From Cyanophora paradoxa (lineage: Eukaryota > Glaucocystophyceae > Cyanophorales > Cyanophoraceae), in NCBI GenBank assembly GCA_004431415.1, contig QPMI01000439.1:62001-126000 (forward strand): 64,000 bases of DNA, in the 5' to 3' direction. The notes below the pieces were generated by a model. That model saw nothing but the letters and a program-made list of their open reading frames with translations. It was not told the origin of the DNA and did no database searches. Positions 12,208 to 23,412 of this stretch are shown here, piece by piece. The position numbers were made by a program, and so were the translations under genes. How positions within the stretch are numbered: position 1 is the first letter of the stretch; each line of letters starts with the position of its first letter.

Positions 12208-13378
12208 GCTCCTGCCCCGGCCCCGGCCGGAGCCGCACTGGCCGCAGCCATCTCCGTTGTCTCGGGCCCGTCGCCCGCCGTTGCCCTTACGCCCGCGGCC
12301 GCGGCTGCTCCGCCGGCGCGCCCCACGCGGCCGTACCTCCCGCCGAGCCTCCGCGCGCGGCATCCTCCGGCCCGCCCCCGGCCCCGCCCCGCCCCCCACG
12401 CCCCGACAAGCTCCTGAATCCTGACAAGCTTCGACACGGACCTCGGAGCTCGGCGCCGGCCGAGCTCCTGAATATATAATCTCGAGCTCGGACGTCGACC
12501 TCGATCTGATTTCGAAGCTTTTCAAAATAGATGGGCATTTATTAGAATAGATGGGCCAGGAGCACAGCGAGGGCCGGGGGAAAGGGGGCGGGGAAATGCG
12601 GGCCGGATCATCCTTGGCGTGCAAGGACTCAGTTCATGTACAGGCCTCAGGGAGCGGCGGGGGCTCCAGCCTCGAAGGACGTCGACTGCGAGAGTTCGAT
12701 GGATTAATATTTGTCGGAGAACTCGAATCCGGAGGGCCGATCGAGAGAAAGAGCGAACAGGATATCGTGTATATGAGAGGCTGTTAGCAAGGAGGCGGTT
12801 TAAGCGCCCGGAAAGACTTCATGGAATTTGGAGAAAATTGGGAGAATTTGGAGAGAACTTTGGTGATGGGGTGCTAGCGCTCATGACTCAGTGAGGGGCT
12901 ATCAGCCCCTCGAGCTCGCGGGTGATCATGAGGGGCTATGAGCATGAGGGGCTTGAAGCTTAAGGGCCCCGAGAAATTCCGGTTGAGAGGAAATTAGAAA
13001 GCGAGAGTAAATTAAAAAAGCGAGGAGAAAGGAGAATATTAATGTGAGTCGTCGAAGAGCGCGGCGACATTAATTGCAGAGCGCATAAGAAAGAAGCGTG
13101 CATGCGCAGGAGCACCTTCGCGAGTCGGCGGCCCGGGCGCTTTTGCAAATTTCGGCCTGCAGTTGAGAGCGAGCTTTGGAATAATTCGGGAGAGAGCAGT
13201 CGCTTCCGGCGGCTATTGCAGCTCGGCGCTTCGAATTTTCCTGCTCAAACGCGTACGAACGCAGGTGCGCGCATGCGTGCCCAAAGCGTGCGAGCTCGAT
13301 TGCGAGCTTCGGGCACGCGCAGCGGACGCAGCGCTCTTGCACCCGATCGCGAGACGCTTCCGCAATATATAACGTATT
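12208..13378. other. Spacer between paralogues A and B, including former C-tail of A
   Basis: The first about 210 bp are homologous to the last coding part of paralogue B but lie after the A stop codon. From about 12430 onward I see nothing gene-like, only a short repeat of GAGGGGCTATGAG-type words at 12890-12955. The promoter of paralogue B should lie near the end. Confidence 0.5.
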
Positions 13379-16300
13379 ATGGAGCCGATGCGAGCCTCGA
13401 AACGCGAGGTGAGGTGCTCTTGCGATCGTATATACGTATATACACCGCTTGCAGTTAACGTTGTGATGCCGGCGCCGATTTCCTTTTCCAATCTAGGGCA
13501 TAGAGAATGTACTTGCCGATGTCGATCGCGATATCGATATCGATGACGGTTTTCTGGATTTCAGCAAGTATATCGATATCGAGGAATTCGAATCCTGGCC
13601 ATGGGACGTCACGTTCCAGTGCACGTGTTGGCAGTGCGATGAAGCACTTTCGCCAGCTGGGAGCTCAACGGCTTCCCTCTGCGTCGGATTCGTGCGCCAC
13701 TTAGAGACAATGGCGTTGCCAGATGAAGACAGCTTGGAGCGCTGCATTGCTCAGTGGCAGGTTAGTTCGCTTTTCAATCTATAACTCACATACTATTCCG
13801 ATTATCCGGATCCGGTGTCCGATTTACTGCGTGCCCGGTGCCATGAAAATAATTATATCGTACGGTCGCAGGGCGAACTTGAAAGATGCGTCGCCAAGCG
13901 GGGAGAGCAGGGCCTCGCATCCATTACGTACGCTCTTCGGCTCGCCCGCCTGCTTCGACATTGCCACATGAACGCCGAAATTATCCAGCTTTACAAGGTG
14001 CTCTGCTTCATCTTTTGAACTCGAATATCCTCGATTTCTGATACTCCTCCACTTTGAATTTTGAAGCGATTCCTTTCCCCCCGCCTCGCGGACGAAAAGC
14101 GCCGGAAAGAGCTGCTTGGGGCTGCTTCTGAGGAGGCCCTCTCAGAGCACATACAGAGTTACATCAAAAATCTTAAGAGGCCGCGCATCTGTCAATGCAC
14201 CGAATGCGTGCGGTGCGGTTCACGAATTGTCAATATCCTTATAATCACTGCGCGCGGCATTCTCTCCCACTTTCGAATCCCGCTGCGCATATGAATGCGC
14301 AGGCGCGATCGCGAGCCTCGGCTGTGGCTGTGCACGTATCGATGCGAGTGTCGAGAGTGCGTGGAGGCGCGGTCACCCACCGGGGGCACTGCGCATGCGG
14401 CTCATTTTTGCGACGATTTCATCGAGCACCTGGAATTGACGGCATCCCGGGTCAAGGATACGTATTCGCATGCGAGCTCGCAACCGGAACTCGACGCTTG
14501 CGTGACTCGCTGGCGGGTTCGCATGCACTTTCGATATTAATGTGCAATTGCGTACATTTTTATTAATGTGCAGATTGAGCTGGAGGAATGCGTCGCCAGG
14601 CAAGGCCCGGGAAGTCTGGCGTCGGTTGCGTACGCTCTTCGACTTGCTCTTCTTTTCTTCAAACTGGGTACGAAGGCGAAGTGTTTTGACCTGTACACGG
14701 TAGCCCGATAATCGTGCAATTGCAAGCGCTAATAAGAGAATATTGACGAAAGCACAGCGCTTTCTGGCACCTCGCCTTTTAGACCAGTGCGGAAGGTTTG
14801 AACTTCTCGGTGCTGCTTCTCCAAAGGGCCTTGCCTGTCATGCGAGCTGCTACGCCTCATATTGCTCTGCTGCCGGAGACTATGAAATCGCGAAAGATTA
14901 TAACCTGGTTTGCGCTTACAATTGCGATTCCAACCTTAAATTGTTTGCAATTGGTTTGCATTTTATCTCATTATCAACAGGTGGCGCTGAACATCTGGAA
15001 GCGGTATGTCAATGGCATCGTCATAGACGGCAACAACATTAATCCTATTAATATTGCTACAACCCTCTGGTCGCTCGCGTCGGACTTCATTACTTCGAAA
15101 GCGCGCGAAGAAGCAAGGCAGTGCGTGGAGGTTTGTATTTGCGATCGCGAGAAGTATGATATACGCGGATTGCGCCCTTGCGATCAGAGCTGATATCTAC
15201 TTTTGGCCGCACATGCAGCTGGCAGTCGCTGGAGACCGTCAGCGGCCAGCTGCCGTCTGCGCCTGCATCTGGTGTGGTGTACCGGAACATATCGATTTAT
15301 TTTCTTTGCTCAGAGACCTTGTAAATCTGCACGTTTCCGCAACCGATGGTCTATCTCTAGATTTCGGAGAAGAGCCGCTTCTGAAAGTGCGCTCGCTCTG
15401 TTACTTCGCATCTCGATGTCTATTGATAGCGATGTCGTCAGTGGACCCTGACCATCGCGGAACGAGCTTGTGATTCGTGCAAAAAGAAAGGCCCCTTCGG
15501 ATCTGCGTCCGACTTAATTCACAAATTTGTGGCAAGTGGTGACCTCAGCGCGCATACAGCTCTATTGCTTTTGAAGGTCAGCAAGTATGATCTCGAGATA
15601 GCTGATTATTATATCATGCTCAATATCCCGCCGTGCAAAGATACTATAGCTAATTGTACATGCGTACGTAATCTGCACCTTCGATCTGCAGCCTGCGCTA
15701 CCCCAGACGGCGCAAGACGATCGCGAAAGCGAAAACGGAGATCTCGTTGCGATTCTGTTTAATCTTGGATGCATCAGTCGACTTGCATGTCGACTCGATG
15801 AGTCAGCTTCGTTTTACTGTGTATGCCGCGACTTTGATAAAACCTTCTGAGCTCGGATTCAGTCATATATTCTCGCACGCGCAGCGAGCTGTGGAAGTTT
15901 CAGAGCGGACATGTGGAATGCTTCACGAAGTTACAGAACGTGGCCTCAACGCACTTGGCGTTCTTATTGAAGAGAAGCATGGCTTGCCTGTTGCTGCTTT
16001 TTTTTACCAGGTGCGGCTGCCTGTGTGTATATACTGCCAAACCGATGATTGCAGTTCATGATCATGATTCTCCTTGTGGTGCTCTTGAAATCAGAAACTT
16101 CTGGAGTTCGTTCAACAGGCTGGGAGGTTGCCCATATTTGTTGACAGCACCACCTGGACTCTGGCTGGGTTGAAAAAGGTGACAGTGTCCGCGGGGAGGT
16201 GGGATGGGCGGGGAGAGGGGAGGGGGGGCGGGGGGGGGGGGGGGGGGGAGGGGAGGGGAGGGGAGGGGGTGCATCTTCTTCCTAATGTCAAGTCGCTCGC

Positions 16301-18054
16301 GCAGCACCTCGCTTCTAAGATCAAGCTGGAGAAGCGGCGGCAGGCGCGGGACGAACAGAAGCGGGCGCAGGCGGAGCTCGCACGAGCGCGCGAGGAGGCC
16401 GAGTGTGTCGAGCGCGCCCAGCGCGACGCCGCAGCCACAGTGCGTCGTGGCCCGACTCGTTGGCGTGGCTGTTGTCGCGGGTTACATATATCGGACCGGA
16501 TTTAAACGCTCTTCGAAATCGAATTCATGATCACTATTTACCAGGAGTCGGCTCGAAAGCTCATGCAAGACTCGAACTGGACACGCGCCCGCTCGCTGCT
16601 CAACGCCCTTCTGAAGGTCACGAGGAATTCAAAGACATAGATAATAAATGATTTTGTTCTCTTCAAATAATATCCGTCGACGTCGTACTGCTGACGAACA
16701 TCGCCTCGCAGCGCTCGCCGGAAAATACGGAGGCGCGGCTGCTCCTCATCCGTGCGTATAAAGTTCAATCCATGGCAGTGACTCAGAGAGGAATTCGCAA
16801 TTTTCCCGCTTGGCAGAGTGCATGGTGGGGGCCGGACAGCTGGAGGAAGCCTCGCGGGAGGTGGCGAGATGGGAGAGTCGGCTCACCGCGGCCGTCGCTG
16901 AAGGCAGCACCGATCGCGAACTTCTTGCGAAGTGCGTCAATGGCAACGTTGCATATCTAAACGCGCTCTGCCATAGCCAGTGCTCACCAACGGCAGAGTT
17001 CAGCGGCAGCGGGAGCTGGTGGAGAGCGAGGTTCGCCGGAGGGCGGAGGAGCTGCAGCGGCGGGCGGAGCGGGAGCGCGAAGAGGCCGCGAGGCGGTGCG
17101 TCGAGCTCGAGGAGGGGAGGCGCCGCGAGAAGGAGGCGAGGCGGGCCGCGGAGGAGGCGGAGAGGCAGCGGCGGGAAGAGGAGCGGCGGCGGGAGGAAGA
17201 GCGGCGGCGTGACGAGGCGAGGCAGGCCGCGGCCGCCGAGGAGCAGAGGCGGCTTGAAGAGGCGGCCCGGCGGCGAGAGGAGCGGGCCGCGGCCGCGCGC
17301 AAGGATCCTCCGCCCTGCCGCTTCTTCCCGTCGGGCGCCTGTCGCAACGGGACCCGCTGTCGGTGAGTGGGCACAGATCGGCACGACAGCTTTAGCCAGA
17401 TATGCACAACTTGACTCTAGATGACGCTCTAAGCTTAAGAAACTCGAGCGACGCAGACGACCTGAATTCACTTTGATTCTCTCGCAGATTCGCCCACGTT
17501 TCCGCATGCGCAGCGAACGCCCGCCCGCCCGCTCCTGAAACCACAGAGCCCGAGCCCGAGTGCGCCATCTGCCTCGACACGGCGCCGCCGCCCCGCGCGG
17601 GCCGCCCCGCCGCTCGCGTCGCCCTCCCCTGCGGCCGTGCGCCTGCGCCTCCCGCCTTTTCCCGAGGACGTATCCTCGAGACTAAACATGACCCGCCCCG
17701 CCCCGCGCCCGCGCGCCAGACCGCTTCCACCGGGGCTGCATGGAGACGTGGCGCGGGGGCTGCCCCTTCCGCTGCGGCGAGTCCCCTGCGCCGTCAACGT
17801 CGCAGGCCCTCCGGGCCCCGGCGCCCGCCTCGCCCCCGGCCCCGCCCCCGCCCCCTCCGCCTCGAGCTCCTGCCCCGGCCCCGGCCGGAGCCGCACTGGC
17901 CGCAGTCCCCTTCGTTGTCTCGGGCCCGCCCCCCGCCGTTGCCCCTGCGGTCACGGCTGCGGCCGCTCCGCCGGCGCGCCCCACGCGGCCGTACCTCCCG
18001 CCGAGCCTCCGCGGCATCCTCCGGCCGACGCCCCAACAAGCTCCTGAATCTTGA
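13379..18054 (+). CDS. Paralogue B: Cys-module/TPR + coiled coil + CCCH + RING-H2 protein (putative E3)
   Basis: Tandem copy of paralogue A with the same exon order. Exon 1 is 13379-13408 (ten codons, ending CGC GAG|GTGAGG); exon 2 starts at 13497 in phase 0 and reads through an Asp/Ile-rich stretch to the first Cys cluster (VTFQCTCWQC, 13605-13640). The second cluster is CTYRCECREC (14330-14365), reached through the phase-2 junction V-R|R-D-R-E-P also found in A. TPR-like exons follow, then a coiled coil (16315-16440, 17000-17300), the CCCH finger from 17315, and the RING: CAICL at 17570, then CGHRFHRGC over the intron ending 17718, then CPFRC. Every CCCH and RING ligand matches A. The tail is Pro/Ala-rich and about 70 residues longer than in A, ending TGA 18052-18054. 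A B-box or SET domain was sought and not found. Middle exon edges are approximate. Confidence 0.75.
16190..16270. repeat. G-rich low-complexity tract inside an intron of paralogue B
   Basis: G-runs and GGGGA repeats lie in the sense strand of the intron between the exon ending GGTTGAAAAAG (about 16177) and the coiled-coil exon starting near 16300. Paralogue A lacks a comparable tract at the same place. Confidence 0.85.
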
Positions 18055-18474
18055 GCTCGGACCTCGGAGCTCGGCCTAGGCTTGATTTCGAGGCTTGTCG
18101 TTAATCAGTATAAATCGGCTTTTATTTCGAAGTCAATACAAAAAGCAGGCCAGCTGCAGGAGCACAGAGAGGGCTCAGCGGGGAGAAAGGAGCGGGGAAG
18201 AGGGGGGGCCCGGGAGTCACTCAGAGAAAACTCGAATCAAAACGTAACCGGGAGCAAGAATATTATCGCAAGGCAAATAAAAAAAAGGCAGTGCAGGCAG
18301 TCCCCCGACTGCACAAACCGGCACAAGCAGTGGGCAGCGGGCAGTTAAGAATATTTAACATAGAAGCGTCGCATCACATACGTTGAGGATATCGCGATCG
18401 ATCATGATCATGACATGATGGGCCACAATGTTACTGCGCCGCCTAGGCCTGCGCATGCTGCGCTCCGCGTATGG
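18055..18474. other. Convergent spacer between paralogue B and gene C
   Basis: The two genes end tail to tail about 420 bp apart. The stretch has an A-rich part near 18240-18290 and a cluster of GATCATGATC words at 18397-18412. No gene is seen. Confidence 0.5.
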
Positions 18475-21400
18475 CTAAGCCTGCTGCGCGCCAGCGCCAA
18501 CGCCGGCCGAGCTCGAGGCGGCCTCCCTTGCGCGGCGGGCGAGGAGGCGGTCGAGCTCGCCGCGCGCCCGCGCCCCGAGCGGCCCCTCCCGCGCCTCCTC
18601 CACCAGCAGCTCCACCTGCGTTCCCGGGCCGCCCGGGGCATTGTTACTTTGAGCGAGATATTAGGTAAAGAAAACCCTGGCCCGTGAAGACAGATGGATC
18701 GGCGAGCGTGATCACGCATCGGCCATGCATATGGGGCGCAGGAGGGAGTAGGGAGGAGGAAAGGCCCTGAGGTTGGGTCCTATCGTATCACAAATTTCAA
18801 AATGTGAAATTCCTATATTTGAAGACACCTATAGCTTCACCACTCTGTTTCACGTTGGTTTCACGACTCTGTTTGTTTAACATGGCTCGGCGAGGACGCA
18901 GACTCAGAAAGCGCAGATAATAAGCGCGGGCGCCGCACCATTCGATCCAGGGTGAAGAGAACGGCGTCGAGTATGTCCCGCTCCTCGTTGCCCGCGTTCG
19001 GGATCTCTTCCGCCAGCTTCTTCAGCAGCTGCGGCCGCAGGCTGCATGCCGGAAGCAACACCAGCGTGCGGCCTGTGAGCGCGAGTCGACGCAGCACGTG
19101 GTATCTGCGCAAATGCACACATCAATGAAATATGTATTGAACATTGATGAAAGTCGCAATTGTAGCTCAGGAAATCGTCGCACGCGGAACCGTCGGCTGT
19201 CAGAGCGAATTGCTCGGCGATCCACGCCAGGGTCCCGTCCTTCGTCCAGCCTAACACCTGCCAAAGGGCGAGTTAAAAATTCCAACATGTACAGAAAATA
19301 AACGGAACGCGCCGAAGAAGCGGCAGGCGTTGAAGGGGGTCCTAGGCCTGCTGCTGCTGCTGCTGCCCTGGCAGAGCTCGAGGGAGCTCCAGCAACGTTA
19401 ACGATGGCCACGGCCCCCCCCGCGTGCACGGCTGCGTCGCCGCGAGAGCTTGGACCGGAGTCCGCGGACGTGGCCGCCTTCATCGAAGAGGCTTCGAGAT
19501 CGATCACTTCAGCCCTCCCCCGTCCGGTCCGGGCTCCACGAGCACAGATTCGTCCACCACGGCTGCGGCAGCGGCAGCGGCGGCTGTGGCAGCGGCTGCA
19601 GCTGCTTGCAGCGCGGCAGGAGCGGGCTGCGTTTGCTCACGGGCGCTGCTGAGTGCGCTCGAAGAGGCACCGGCAGCTGCAGCCGATGGCAGCATCGCAG
19701 CCCCCTCGGGCGCGGCCCGCTTGCCGAGCTGCTCGAAAACACTTGTCAGTGTACAATAATTTTACGTCTTGTTTGAGCGCAAAACAATTGCAAGCATGTG
19801 CATGCCTCCAGTTCGGCATCAACGAATGCGACGGTGCGCCGAACGGCGGCCGCGATGTCCTTGTTCCAGTCTGGGTCGTTGTCACCGATCTTGAAGCGGT
19901 ACTCCTTGGGGCCGGTGAAGAGCTTCCGGTACCACGACTCCGATGCGTACTCTGGCGCGGCGCTCGCAATAAGCTCACAGCTAGATCTGGCGCAAGGAAA
20001 TTGCAAATTAATAGTTGATCGTGAGGCATTTTATGATTACCTTCGACTGCGAAGTTGGTTTCCATGCCGTAGCGACGCTCGCCATCCGGACCGTACCAGG
20101 CGATGTTGCAGCGGTCGAAATACCGCTGCGCTTCGTCCACCGATGCCACCGGTGGAGAGATGATCTGCAGAAAATGAAAACACGATTAAAACCCATATTT
20201 GAAAAATGGCCATCGACGTGAAACTAGGTTGCTGACCTTAACACTCTGGAGCAAGAAGGCGGCATAAAACTGCCCCTCCAGTTTGAAGGCAAACGAAAAC
20301 TCAGCGTTTTTCTGAGCAGTTAACGTTGCGGCATTATAAATTAGAAATGAATGATTACAAGGAATTGGGATTCGGCACACCTCGCCGCGGCCGTGCAGAT
20401 CATTCCAACGCCTTTCGAGATCGCCTGCTTCGGCTGCGACTAAAGGCGCCGCGCCGCGCTCGGAGGTCCTCTGTCTCTTTGAAGACCGCTGTGAAGACTC
20501 GAAGCTGCACCGGGTATTGCCAGTGCGAGTACTGGTGCCGGCAGCCTCCCGTGTCGCGTTTCCTGCCCTCTGCTCAGCTGCTGCACGTGGCCCATGATAA
20601 ACTCTACATTGCGGTAGGAAGAAGATCTATAGCTATGGTGAACCAGCAAGCATGCGCACCAGCCTCTTCTGCATCGCACACCCCATCGTCCTCGTCCCCG
20701 TCGTTCTCGAGCTCAGGCTCCGGATCCTCCTCACTCTCGTCCTCGTCGATATACGAATTTAGATCTTCCGAATCGTCTGCTTTTGTCTTCGGGACTCGGG
20801 CTCCTGATTTCTTCCGGCCGCGCGCGGGTGGCTGACGCCTGTGCCAGTTCATTAATTATAAATCCACACATTGACGAGAAAATGAAAACCATGAATGAAA
20901 GAGACCTTTCTCCGGAAAGCTGGGCAACTGCCGGGCGCAAATCGTTCGAGGAACGGACAGATACTGTTGTGCAGAAAGTCCTTCACGACGAGTGTGCCGT
21001 TCAAGGGAATCTCGAGCTCGCCCCGCTGCAGGGCGGCAAAGAACGCCTCACCCCCGTAGTCTGCAATTCGAGCGAATTACGAAAGTCGATGTCTATGAAA
21101 GTCTAGCTTATAGAAATTAGCATGGAACAGACCCGAGAGAGGGAAGTTCAGCATGTCTCTCTGCAGTCGTCGCTGCAGCCCGATCCCGGTCTTCTCGTCA
21201 ACGTGATCGCAAATGATCGCAAAACGGTCCCGGGCCCTGGCGGCCATCTGAAATTAAAAGAAGCGAATCAACACGAGCGTCAAACTGAGGCAAAGAAAGG
21301 AATTGTGAACAGAATCGGACGCACGGCTTGCGATTCAATAGAAGCAGTGTAAATCTGTTCGAAGAGAGATATCGAAGTTTGTGTGTGGCCATGATGCCAA

Positions 21401-22783
21401 GAACACCGGGCATGTGAACCTCTTTCGTGCGCCAGTTGAACCTTCCTAAAAAGTACCCGGCGCCCGCTGTTTCTCACGTAGCTTTTCATGGACGTCGACC
21501 TGCACGCGATTTATGGTAGCTGCACCCCAAATTGATGCAGGGGTTTTTAGATCTACCGACTTGCGATCAGGGGTTTCTAGAACTATTACGATGGCGAGTG
21601 CCGGATAACTTGCGATCGTTGTATACGTAGATCTATTAGAGATCGCCAATAATAATTAGTATTACGTGATGGGAATTGTACCATGCGACGCGAGGGCTTG
21701 CTGCCGGGTGCGTGCCGCTCGAGGAAAGCGTACACGAGCACCCGGAGGTCGTCCTTGTCCGGCGCCCCCGTCGTCGGCAGCTCGCAATCGAGCTCGCCCC
21801 GCTGCAGGGAGGCGTAGAACGCCTCCCCCTCGTAGTCTGTGGGAAACAGATGCAGCTTGGTTTGCACTAGTACCGTAGTACTGGCAATCATTGAGCGAAT
21901 ATTAATATATCAATGCGCGTACCAGAGTGCGGATGATTAAGGACATCTGTCGGCAAGCGTTGCTGGCGTCCAGTCTTCTCGTCGACATGATCGCAGACGA
22001 TGGCGAGGCGATCCCGGGTTCTGGCGGGTTCCTGGACCTGGAGGTGAAAGGCGCCGGCGGTGACGATCATGCAACAATTCTGAACGTACGGCTTCCGTTG
22101 TATAGCGTCTTGTCCGAACCTGTGCAAAGTTTGAAACCGAATATTAATTTCAGGACATGACAAGCCTTCGCGCGCCTTCCGCCCCCGCCAACTGAAGACT
22201 CCAGCAAATTTGCCATACTTCGTTGTCTCAATACCGATAGTACGCACGCCCACCGCCCCCTGATGAGCAGCGCATCGATCATTGGATGCTTAGACCCATT
22301 GATATATAAATATATATATTTTCAATGCGGATATATTGGGTTCGGTACCGGTGCGAGATGCGACCGCGACCTAACAATGCGCGGGTTTACTGCGGCGCAT
22401 ATGCATGGTCCAGCCGCGACGTCGACGCATGCGGTCGTATGCCGCTTTATGCGCGTATAGCGTACGGCGCGGTGCCAAGGAAGAGGAGAGATTTAGAGCG
22501 AGGAGAAAGCGGAGAACGAGGCGACGAAGCCGGACATGTGGGCACCACGCGTGCGTTAATTCAATGAGCTCCAGCCTGCAGCTGCAGCTGGCACCGTATA
22601 CGTAGAGCCGCCATGGGCTCCCGCCCCGGCAGAAGGCGAAGTCCGGATCCTTATTTCTCGCGAGCTCGAGCTTGCTTCCGCCGATTCGAATTCATGATCA
22701 GGCGACAGGGCGATCGAGCTCGAGTCCGCCAGCGCCGATCGCGAGACCGGGTCTTCCGATGCGGAGTTCGGGTCTGAATCCAT
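18475..22783 (-). CDS. Gene C: unrecognised multi-exon protein with two copies of a three-exon module
   Basis: Not recognised. ATG 22783 opens an acidic Ser-rich N-terminus (MDSDPNSASEDPVSR). Two module copies follow, each with: an exon with GKFAGVFSWRG or FLGRFNWRTKEV; an exon with RDRLAIVCDHVDEKTG or RDRFAIICDHVDEKTG; and an exon with DYEGEAFYASLQRGELD...FLERHAPGS (21842-21686) or DYGGEAFFAALQRGELE...FLERFAPGS (about 21060-20940). An acidic region (20850-20670) comes next, then YFDRCNIAWYGPDGERRYG (20130-20050), ESWYRKLFTGPKEYRFKIGD (about 19930), a Ser/Ala linker, the SIM-like EVIDLEAS (about 19500), GTLAWIAEQFALTADG, and LLPACSLRPQLLKKLAEEI (about 19050). The last exon (VELLVEEAREGPLG) ends at TAG 18477-18475. 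Gene D is a tandem paralogue. Intron positions are by eye, and joins in the middle third are uncertain. Confidence 0.6.
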
Positions 22784-23412
22784 GGATACCTGCGCGAGCT
22801 TCACGATCAGGGAAATCGAAGGCGCAGGCCGCGCGAGGGCCGCGCGCCTCGGCGAGCTCGAGGGCAGGCGCGGGCCGGCGCCACGCAAGTGGACGCTCCA
22901 CGACGACTCAGCAGCTGTGCTCGTGCTTCGAAGAGCTGAAGACCTGATTATTCCTAGATTCAAAATTTTCCCCTATAGGCCTCCTGATCCTCCCCTATAG
23001 TACTAGTCTCCCGGAGTCCCACTTTTCTCCCTGCCGGCGCCAGGCCGGCGCCTGCGCATGCATTCTCCCCTTCGAATTCCCTCCCCATTATAATTAATAT
23101 TCATCTCCTTCCGGATCCCACCCCTCTTAGATCTCCGGATCCGGTTCCGGATCGAGGCCTGAAAGCCGAGAATGGATCCGGAGAGCTGAAGTTTTTGGAG
23201 AGCAGCAACCTTAAGCTTCTCCGAGGCCCTGAGGCCGCCTCAGCACCACCGTAATGGGTCTCCTCTCTTCTCATTCAATTCTCTTCGCCACATGTACAGA
23301 CGCCGGCCCTTCGAATTCCGAGTCCATCCACCATCTTCGAGACTCAGCCTGCCCCCAGTGGCAGCCCCCCTCCGGCAAACCGGCCCGCCCCGGCGGCCGG
23401 CGCCGCCCATAG
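22784..23412. other. Spacer between gene C start and gene D end
   Basis: About 630 bp between two genes in the same orientation. The part just upstream of the gene C ATG continues an open frame without a start I prefer. Around 23100-23170 there are repeated TCCGGATCC-type words. No separate gene is supported. Confidence 0.45.

Noticed and set aside
11780-12624. Long minus-strand Gly/Arg-rich frames over the RING exons
   Set aside because: Mirror frames of the Pro/Ala/Arg coding strand; the plus strand gives intact CCCH and RING ligands.
7154-18054. Calling the RING paralogues SET-domain methyltransferases
   Set aside because: Only the CxCxxC/TPR end resembles SMYD proteins; no SET catalytic motif (NHS or GEELxxxY type) was found on the strand.
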